Under the pieces are notes generated by a model, which saw nothing but the letters and a program-made list of their open reading frames with translations, made no database searches and was not told where the DNA came from. The translations under genes were made by a program, and so were the position numbers. Source: CALARM01 sp036746235 (GTDB lineage: Bacteria > Vulcanimicrobiota > SpSt-956 > JAKJGF01). From it: a DNA stretch of 64,000 bases. Below are positions 59,070-64,000 of this stretch, one piece after another. Positions within the stretch are counted from its first letter, which is position 1. Each line of letters starts with the position of its first letter. The stretch spans positions 26,997 to 90,996 of the forward strand of contig DAIOEN010000003.1 of the NCBI GenBank assembly GCA_036746235.1, read 5' to 3'.

Positions 59070-60731
59070 TCAATGGGAAAAACATGTAGCACCTATAAAT
59101 TCTCTTAAAATAGAATTTGCCGGGATCATGTCTGTTCCTATAGGTAAAAAATTCCCTGTAAAACTTAAAATTCTCTTTGCTTCCGCATATTCGGGAAGAG
59201 ATTTTGGAATTTCCAGCAGAAGAGGTTCTACAAAGGATTTAAGCACACCAAGTTCATATATGAGAACAGAATTAAACATAATATGGGCTTCTTCCTGAAA
59301 AGGAAAGATAAAACGCTCTTCTCCCCTCCTTACCATAGGCCAGTTGTGTATTGTCTGAAAAGCACTATAATTTCTGAACTGACTGTCTCTTACAATCCTT
59401 CTTATTATTCTGTTATCTGTTGTGGGAATTCTGTTATGATTATCCAGGTTGAGCTGTGTGAGAGGACTTACATATATTTTATATTTATTATCAGGATGAA
59501 TGGATTCGCTCATAAGTGGATTTAATCCATGAATTCCCTCTACTATAAGGATACTGTTTGGAGGCACTTTTAATTCTTTGGTATCGGCACTGCGCTGTCC
59601 TTTTTTAAAATCAAATCTTGGCCTCAATACCTTTTCTCCCGCAAGGAGTCTTTCAAGATGATCATTAAAAAGGTGTAGATCTATGGCATTTATATGGTCA
59701 AGATCAGGCTTTCCCTGTTCATCTTTCGGTGTTTTGTCATTATCAAGATAATAATCATCAAGAGAAATAGCAACAGGTTTAAGACCGTTAACTTTGAGTT
59801 GAACCATCAATCTCTGGGCAAAGGTAGTTTTACCTGAAGAAGAAGGGCCTGCTATAAGAATTACCTTTATCCTGTCCCTGTTATTTTTTATCTGATCCGC
59901 AATGGCTGCAATCTTTTTTTCATGAAGTGCTTCCGCTATAAGGATAAGATCATTGATTTCTCCCTTCATAATTATGGAATTGAGAGACGACACATCAAAG
60001 ACTTCCAGGATTTCACCCCATCGTCTGTATTCTTTATAAATACTGGCATGCTGAAACTGTGGTTCGAAAACCGGTATTCTGTCCGGGCTGTAATGATTTG
60101 GATAACGAAGGATTAACCCCGGAGGACAGAGGATCAATTCAAATTTATCCACTACCCCCGTGCAGGGAGGAAGACGTCCGAAGAAATAATCGGGATAATC
60201 ATCACAGAAATAAAGTCTTATATAATCTTTTTTACGGAATTTTATAAGGGCTACCTTATCCGTTTTATTCATTTTTTCAAAAATTTCCGAAGCTTCTTCT
60301 TTCTTTATAACTTTCCCGGTAAAAGGAATATCTTTTTTAATGATTTCATTCATCTTTGCCGTAAGGGCAGAGAGATCAGAGCTTTTCATTGGTATGGAAA
60401 TATCCCATCTACAATGAAGTCCCTTGGAAAGAGAGTGAACAATCTTAAGGTGTCTATCAGGAAACAGTTCATGATTGGCTTTTGCCAGAATCATAGATAA
60501 ACCTCTCACATAAATCTTTGAGCCATCGGGATGAGTAATATCTACAAAGCTGACATTACAATCTTTATCGGGCATTTCCCAGAGATCTCTTATACTGTTA
60601 TCTACGAGAGCTCCAAGAAATTGTCTTTCAGGACAGGGGAAAGATTGTTTTGCTATATCCAGAAGGGTAGTATTTTTTTTCACTTCAATTATTCTATCGT
60701 CAGAGAGGGTAATCTTATAAGTTTCCTCCAT
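59070..60731 (-). CDS. Uridine kinase-like enzyme with N-terminal TGS/threonyl-tRNA-type region
   Basis: 553 residues. The N-terminus is TGS-like (TLLDIAKQSFPCPERQFLGA). Then comes a ThrRS-like second additional domain (GLSMILAKANHELFPDRHLK). Residues from about 285 form a phosphoribulokinase/uridine-kinase core: VILIAGPSSSGKTTFAQRLM (Walker A), ISLDDYYLDNDKTPKDEQGK, SILIVEGIHGLNPLMSE and RRIVRDSQFRNYSAFQT. It probably phosphorylates uridine or cytidine, with an added RNA-binding or regulatory part. The same fusion is known in Thermotoga and other bacteria. Confidence 0.82.
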   Translation of the reverse strand: MEETYKITLSDDRIIEVKKNTTLLDIAKQSFPCPERQFLGALVDNSIRDLWEMPDKDCNVSFVDITHPDGSKIYVRGLSMILAKANHELFPDRHLKIVHSLSKGLHCRWDISIPMKSSDLSALTAKMNEIIKKDIPFTGKVIKKEEASEIFEKMNKTDKVALIKFRKKDYIRLYFCDDYPDYFFGRLPPCTGVVDKFELILCPPGLILRYPNHYSPDRIPVFEPQFQHASIYKEYRRWGEILEVFDVSSLNSIIMKGEINDLILIAEALHEKKIAAIADQIKNNRDRIKVILIAGPSSSGKTTFAQRLMVQLKVNGLKPVAISLDDYYLDNDKTPKDEQGKPDLDHINAIDLHLFNDHLERLLAGEKVLRPRFDFKKGQRSADTKELKVPPNSILIVEGIHGLNPLMSESIHPDNKYKIYVSPLTQLNLDNHNRIPTTDNRIIRRIVRDSQFRNYSAFQTIHNWPMVRRGEERFIFPFQEEAHIMFNSVLIYELGVLKSFVEPLLLEIPKSLPEYAEAKRILSFTGNFLPIGTDMIPANSILREFIGATCFSH

Positions 60732-60746
60732 AAAACCAGTTCCTTT

Positions 60747-60911
60747 CTAAATATAAAATTTTTCATGACATTCAGGACACTCAAGAACAGATCTTTTTTG
60801 TTCCGTAGAAAATAACGGAATCCAATATAATGTAAAATATTTTTTCGGTATTACCTCAAAGAAAACTCCCTCTCTCAGGCATGCAGGACAGGTTTTATTT
60901 ACCATCATACC
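60747..60911 (-). CDS. Small zinc-ribbon protein
   Basis: 54 residues from ATG 60911 (GGGAGGT upstream); longer starts lack a ribosome site. MMVNKTCPACLREGVFFEVI then FTLYWIPLFSTEQKRSVLEC and PECHEKFYI show a zinc ribbon split by an aromatic strand, like the zinc_ribbon_15 family. It follows the uridine kinase start with a 16-base gap, in the same direction. Function unknown. Confidence 0.6.
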   Translation of the reverse strand, partial: GMMVNKTCPACLREGVFFEVIPKKYFTLYWIPLFSTEQKRSVLECPECHEKFYI

Positions 60912-61359
60912 TCCCTGTTTTCTTTCATATTTCCACTTACTGCCCCAGATAATGAAAAACATATAATTTCAACTTCTTTCCAGATATTGCAGGAGACAGA
61001 ACTTTTCTGTATTCTGTCTCCCCTGCTCTCTTATCTGTGTATATTATAACAAAAAGCTTTATTTATGTATATGGGAAGAAGCATATAAAAATCATCGTGA
61101 TACCCTGCTTCCCGATGCAGTATTAATACAGGTCATTACAGACATTTTTCCTTAAACTGTGTTTACAGGACTCTTCCCGCCGTTCTTTCGCCGGCTGCAC
61201 TGCAGACAGGTTGTCGATGAAACTGAATTAAAGGGAAAGACTTCCGGCTGAAATGTAAAAGTAAAAAACTTTACTAAAGATGTGGAAATTGATATAATCA
61301 AGAAAGTAGTATTCATAATTACTATTCTGAAATAAAAATACATAGAAATACGTTGATAT

Positions 61360-61572
61360 ATGCCAAAAAAGAAAGACTCTATAGGAACTCAGATAGATAA
61401 AACATTCAATACTCTTTATAATAAAGGAGCCTGTCTTATGAACCAACGAAAATATAAGGAGGCTATTTATTATATAGATAGGGCCATGGGAATAGAACCC
61501 AACCATAATTTGGCAAAGAAAGCCAAAGAGACAATTTTAGAAGCTATAAGAAAAGGCCAGATTAAAATGTAA
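61360..61572 (+). CDS. Small TPR protein
   Basis: 70 residues. DKTFNTLYNKGACLMNQRKY and KEAIYYIDRAMGIEPNHNLA form one TPR unit plus a helix. It is the first plus-strand gene of the repeat-separated group. In 60,963-61,359 I see no other gene, only AT-rich sequence with a GC-rich patch near 61175-61220. Confidence 0.6.
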   Translation: MPKKKDSIGTQIDKTFNTLYNKGACLMNQRKYKEAIYYIDRAMGIEPNHNLAKKAKETILEAIRKGQIKM

Positions 61573-61619
61573 AAAACAAAGATATTAAATAAGTACAGGA
61601 AGTCATTGGAATTGTTACA

Positions 61620-61645
61620 TTCTGGATGGAGGGGTAATGGAAGAG
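61620..61645 (+). repeat. Partial copy of the accessory-region repeat
   Basis: TTCTGGATGGAGGGGTAATG with GGAAG following is the right half of the dispersed repeat, lying between the TPR gene and the membrane-protein gene at 61653. Confidence 0.6.
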
Positions 61646-61652
61646 TATTTTT

Positions 61653-62063
61653 ATGAATGAAGATAAAACTGAAAACAAAACTATAGATACACCTGCAAAT
61701 AAAAATTTTCTTACACTAATTGCTTTTTTTGTTGCTGGAACATTGTCTTTTCTGATTTTTTTTATTTTTATTGCTCCTGTTGTTTTTAATAATCCATTTA
61801 CTATAGATAATATAAAAATAGAAAAGATAGAAGAATATGCTACTCGCGTGAGGCCAGATGGGAAAACATATACCTACACACCAGCTTTACGCTTTCACTT
61901 TGAGAACGGAAAAGTTTGTGACGTTCCAATCTGGTCTACTCTATTTACATTTTTAATGGCGTCGTTTTGTTATTTTCTCACCTTTCTAAGTTATAAGGAT
62001 TACAGGGAAACAAGTAAGTTGCAAAAACAAAAAGTACCTGTTAAAGACAATTTTACAGGGTAA
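61653..62063 (+). CDS. Two-span membrane protein in the accessory array
   Basis: 136 residues. Hydrophobic spans at about 20-45 (FLTLIAFFVAGTLSFLIFFI) and about 95-117 (TLFTFLMASFCYFLTFLSYK) flank a strand-rich loop (RPDGKTYTYTPALRFHFENG). The loop resembles DUF3592-type extracytoplasmic modules. Function unknown; it is preceded and followed by repeat copies. Confidence 0.55.
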   Translation: MNEDKTENKTIDTPANKNFLTLIAFFVAGTLSFLIFFIFIAPVVFNNPFTIDNIKIEKIEEYATRVRPDGKTYTYTPALRFHFENGKVCDVPIWSTLFTFLMASFCYFLTFLSYKDYRETSKLQKQKVPVKDNFTG

Positions 62064-62170
62064 TTCCTTCTGGATGGAGGATTATAGGCAAGGCTATATA
62101 TTGGATGCCAGACCCCAGGAAGTTTGTATGAAACATATAGTAACCTTCTGGATGGAGGGGTGTAGGAAGA
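62062..62170 (+). repeat. Dispersed accessory repeat, full copy
   Basis: Left unit with TGGATGCCAGACCCCAGGAA, about 25 bases of spacer (GTTTG...AGTAACC), then right unit TTCTGGATGGAGGGGTGTAG. Both units share TTCTGGATG and AGGAAG with different middles. ACCCC and GGGGT in the two units can pair. The left unit is preceded by another half copy (CCTTCTGGATGGAGGATT). Confidence 0.65.
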
Positions 62171-62177
62171 ATGTTTG

Positions 62178-62393
62178 ATGGATACAAGTAAATATACAAT
62201 TGAAATTTTTTACAGTGAAGAAGATAATGCATATATTGCAATAGCTCCAGACTTTCCCGGCTGTTCTGCATTTGGAGAAACCAGAGAAAAAGCTCTACAG
62301 GAAGTTAATACAGCTATAGAATTATGGTTGCAGGTAGCAATAGAAGACGGAGAAGAATTGCCTCCTGTAAAACTCAGAACTAAAGTGGCATAG
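62178..62393 (+). CDS. Solitary HicB-like antitoxin
   Basis: 71 residues from ATG 62178. TIEIFYSEEDNAYIAIAPDF and PGCSAFGETREKALQEVNTA are the HicB N-terminal pattern (partial RNase H-like fold). A C-terminal tail LPPVKLRTKVA follows. No HicA-like toxin is seen on either side. It could be a decoy antitoxin or an orphan cassette gene. Repeat copies border it on both sides. Confidence 0.72.
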   Translation: MDTSKYTIEIFYSEEDNAYIAIAPDFPGCSAFGETREKALQEVNTAIELWLQVAIEDGEELPPVKLRTKVA

Positions 62394-62404
62394 AAAACAT
62401 GAGT

Positions 62405-62490
62405 ATTGTGGGAAAGGCGATCTACTGGATGCCGGATCCGAGGAAATTTGCGTGAAAGACATAGTAACCTTCTGGATGCAAGATTTCCGG
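62405..62490 (+). repeat. Dispersed accessory repeat, diverged copy
   Basis: The left unit is CTGGATGCCGGATCCGAGGA, then AAATTTGCGTGAAAGACATA and GTAACCTTCTGGATGC. It has some substitutions against the copies at 62062 and 62905. A fragment TCTGGATGACTGAG follows near 62566. Confidence 0.6.
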
Positions 62491-62589
62491 GATAAGATTG
62501 AATAGATTAAAAAGCGGTGAAAGAATATCTGCCGTCTTTTTTAAAGACTTTTTAAAGGATTATTGTCTGGATGACTGAGATATAGTAAA

Positions 62590-62904
62590 ATGAAGAAATA
62601 TTTTATATTATCTATAAGGATATTAATTGCTGTAATAGCAATACCGTTAATTATATCAATTCTACTTTCCCCATTTTTTTTCCTTGGACGATTTATACTT
62701 GGAAATACAGTAGAAGCTTTATATTATACTCTATATCAAATGCTTTCTATTGTAGCTGTATTTATTATTGCATGTATTTATGATTACTGGAAGAATAAGG
62801 GTAATGATGGGGCTGTTTCTCACAGTGTTATAGATGTGCCTGTTTTAATTGCTATAGCCGTATTTTTATTTAATGTGATTTATATTAATTTTTACATGAA
62901 ATAA
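62590..62904 (+). CDS. Three-span membrane protein in the accessory array
   Basis: 104 residues. Spans at about 5-35 (LSIRILIAVIAIPLIISILL), 45-66 (LYQMLSIVAVFIIACIYDYW) and 80-102 (VPVLIAIAVFLFNVIYINFY). It is short, with no motif. The pattern of a small membrane protein next to a solitary antitoxin recalls defence or immunity cassettes, which is inferred. Confidence 0.5.
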   Translation: MKKYFILSIRILIAVIAIPLIISILLSPFFFLGRFILGNTVEALYYTLYQMLSIVAVFIIACIYDYWKNKGNDGAVSHSVIDVPVLIAIAVFLFNVIYINFYMK

Positions 62905-63143
62905 TATGGGTACTCTTCTGGATGCCAGACCCCAGGAAGTTTGAGTGAAAGACATAGTGACCTTCTGTATGGAGGGGTGTAGGAAGGGGAAAAACAAGCA
63001 CACAGTAATCCTATGAATAGCCTAAAGGGGAGTTTACACAAAAAATGTATGGAAACACCATATTCTCCTATGGCTTCTTTTACTTCTTCATATAATTCAA
63101 CGGGCAAGTGTAACAGTAATTCTTTCAACTCTTCACCTTTCAT
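62892..63143 (-). pseudogene. Coiled-coil gene cut off by the repeat
   Basis: ATG at 63143 has the strong ribosome site TGGAGGTGAAAAT. The first 30 residues (MKGEELKELLLHLPVELYEE then VKEAIGEYGVSI) look like a real helical protein. The rest is translated out of the repeat and the array and is rich in Cys, Pro and Tyr without sense. The true gene was probably truncated when this array formed. Confidence 0.45.
62905..62990 (+). repeat. Dispersed accessory repeat, full copy
   Basis: TTCTGGATGCCAGACCCCAG then GAAGTTTGAGTGAAAGACAT, AGTGACCTTCTG and ATGGAGGGGTGTAGGAAG. It closely matches the copy at 62085-62170. It ends where the degraded minus-strand gene at 62892-63143 is read through it. Confidence 0.65.
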
Positions 63144-63147
63144 ATTT

Positions 63148-63246
63148 TCACCTCCAGAACTTCCACCAAGGTCTTTCAAGTTCCTCCGTTTTTTTCTTCC
63201 ATGCTTCAACTATTTCAATCTTCTCTTTTTCTGCTGAAGCACTCAT
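63148..63246 (-). CDS. 32-residue peptide ending WWKFWR
   Basis: MSASAEKEKIEIVEAWKKKT then EELERPWWKFWR, from ATG 63246 that overlaps the previous stop (TAATG). A strongly amphipathic helix with an aromatic, basic tip. It could be a remnant or a small membrane-active peptide. It is translationally placed between two degraded genes. Confidence 0.4.
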   Translation of the reverse strand: MSASAEKEKIEIVEAWKKKTEELERPWWKFWR

Positions 63247-63425
63247 TAATTTAAGTTTCTCTCATGTTCTTGCCGTAACTGCTCCATCTCCTGCCTATGA
63301 AGTTCATTCAGCTCTTTCAGGGCCATTTCATTCTGGATAGTATCTCCTGTGGATAAAAAGTCTTTTTTCTCCTGTTTCTATTTTTGCATCTTCTATACAT
63401 AGGATTTATCTGGTATGGTTTTCAT
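63246..63425 (-). pseudogene. Degraded coiled-coil gene with two in-frame TAG stops
   Basis: Frame from ATG 63425 gives MKTIPDKSYV, TAG, KMQK, TAG, then KQEKKDFLSTGDTIQNEMAL and KELNELHRQEMEQLRQEHER NLN to TAA. The later part is a clean helical protein. The two stops lie close together, so the gene is broken. TAG is used as a normal stop elsewhere in the window, so recoding is unlikely. The start overlaps the response-regulator stop (ATGA). Confidence 0.5.
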
Positions 63426-63507
63426 TCCACCCTCCCCACCGCGTCTCTCAATCTCCCGGCACTAATCGGCTTATCAATCCATTCCGTAATACGGATATTC
63501 TGGGGGA
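63422..63507 (-). pseudogene. C-terminus of a response-regulator receiver gene cut by a group II intron
   Basis: The minus strand reads PQNIRITEWIDKPISAGRLR then DAVGRVE and stops at 63422. TEWIDKPI is the receiver Lys-Pro turn, and AGRLRDAVG the last helix. Upstream of 63507 the frame is broken by the intron starting at 63508 on the plus strand, so the intron is antisense to this gene. The rest of the receiver and any output domain should lie beyond the intron, right of the window. Confidence 0.65.
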
Positions 63508-64000
63508 GTGCGACACGAAGTCGTCTAAATGATTGCTATGCTTAATTAACACTTATGACATAGCCTGTTATACCACTAACAGTAGCCTACACAGGAGTAT
63601 AAAATGAGTAATCAAATTATACGAAGCTCTGTGGACAATGCAATTTTACCTGCCAGCATCAAGGCGGATAAAGTGCTAGGCTGGATGATATGAGCAACAT
63701 ATGTGAACTGTTGATAAACGTCGTCAAATACAAGAAGCCAAAGATGCTGACAGGCTTTAGCCAAAAGGCAAACGGTAAGTTGTTTCTATTCCCCCTGGAA
63801 ACACGTGGTTGTTAGTCCGCCGGCGAATAGACAGGCTCTAAGTCATTCTTTGTCATTTATATGGAACGTGGTAAGCCCATATTTTCCCTTAAAAGGAAGG
63901 TCGACCGCAAGGAAAACTGAAGAGAATGTGGGTATGGGAAGTCAGATGTAACGTCAAGAATTAATCTGACCAGTAAAATGATAAATAAAGTGTCTAAAAA
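63508..64000 (+). mobile_element. Group II intron, 5' part
   Basis: GTGCGACACGAAGTCGTC at 63508 is the typical 5' splice end of bacterial group II introns. The next 470 bases have the expected domain I style (AACGTGGTAAGCCC, GTCGACCGCAAGGAAAACTG, GAATGTGGGTATGGGAAG), like chloroplast-like class introns. A possible intron-encoded protein start (ATG at 63978, MINKVSK) appears at the edge. Splicing and domains V-VI lie outside. The 5' exon is the antisense strand of a response-regulator gene. Confidence 0.8.
63978..64000 (+). CDS. Possible start of the intron-encoded protein
   Basis: ATG ATA AAT AAA GTG TCT AAA at the window end gives MINKVSK. In these introns the reverse-transcriptase/maturase gene starts about 500-600 bases after the 5' end, so this position fits. 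Only seven codons are visible. Confidence 0.35.

Noticed and set aside
60963..61359. A gene in the gap before the TPR protein
   Set aside because: Frames on both strands are short and of unnatural composition, with no ribosome site.
62085..62170. Peptide WMPDPRKF as a conserved protein C-terminus
   Set aside because: The peptide appears in three repeat copies, but the frame in front is not a shared gene and stop codons follow closely, so it reflects the DNA repeat.
61611..62990. The accessory repeats as true integron attC sites
   Set aside because: I could not find the GTTRRRY and RYYYAAC boxes in the right places and there is no integron integrase in the window. A cassette-like array is kept only as a hypothesis.
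63246..63425. TAG recoding as an amino acid
   Set aside because: Other genes stop normally at TAG (for example the zinc protein at 26149 and the morphogenesis region), so two TAGs here mean decay.

Overview
The window joins two kinds of DNA. Positions 1 to about 36,800 are most of a temperate prophage. Positions about 36,800 to 64,000 are AT-rich bacterial chromosome. The host has murG, a cutA-like gene, secreted TPR/LolA-like/deacetylase proteins, lipoproteins with lipoboxes, a HEAT-receiver fusion and a zinc-ribbon Ser/Thr kinase. That mix suggests a poorly sampled, probably double-membraned bacterial lineage, but I cannot name the phylum from this sequence.

Prophage late genes lie on the minus strand and are read leftwards. 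From right to left they are small and large terminase (10.6-8.5 kb), DUF935/Mu gp29-like portal, DUF5662 protein, Mu F-like head protein, Mu I-like protease/scaffold, lambda D-like decoration protein, lambda E-like capsid, DUF1320/gp36, Mu G-like morphogenesis protein, a probable tail-end protein and one cut-off gene. Tail and lysis genes must lie left of the window. A glycosyltransferase/methyltransferase cargo block (10.7-14.7 kb) sits between the terminase genes and the early region. The early block (14.7-27.9 kb) carries replication and recombination genes (initiator-like, DnaC-like loader, RuvC-like resolvase, YprB-like exonuclease, HNH nuclease, a possible annealing protein), many small zinc-ribbon proteins, and an unusual ankyrin-zinc-ParB fusion. 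The repressor switch is at 27.9-29.5 kb. The right arm (29.5-36.8 kb) holds membrane and secreted morons, a Rad52-like annealing protein, a SWIM protein, two paralogous double-HTH proteins and a large serine integrase. The integrase ends at the junction with a chromosomal SLC13/ArsB-type permease gene whose 3' end is missing, so this is one prophage end.

The chromosomal part runs from the split permease through two Spy/CpxP-like lipoproteins, a phosphopantetheinyl transferase, a transglutaminase-propeller protein, an exported SAM hydrolase/halogenase-family protein, leucyl aminopeptidase, a soluble FlhA-C-like protein, the kinase, a deacetylase, the HEAT-receiver protein, TPR and LolA-like proteins, MurG, a GNAT enzyme, CutA and a TGS-uridine kinase. 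Heptamer-period repeats (GTGAAGA, CACTGAT and similar) lie between these genes and even encode some protein ends. I found none in the prophage.

The last 3 kb are accessory. Four small plus-strand genes (TPR, two membrane proteins, a solitary HicB-like antitoxin) are separated by copies of a non-coding repeat of about 85 bp. Degraded coiled-coil genes and the C-terminus of a response-regulator gene follow. That gene is cut by the 5' end of a group II intron lying antisense to it and continuing past the window edge.
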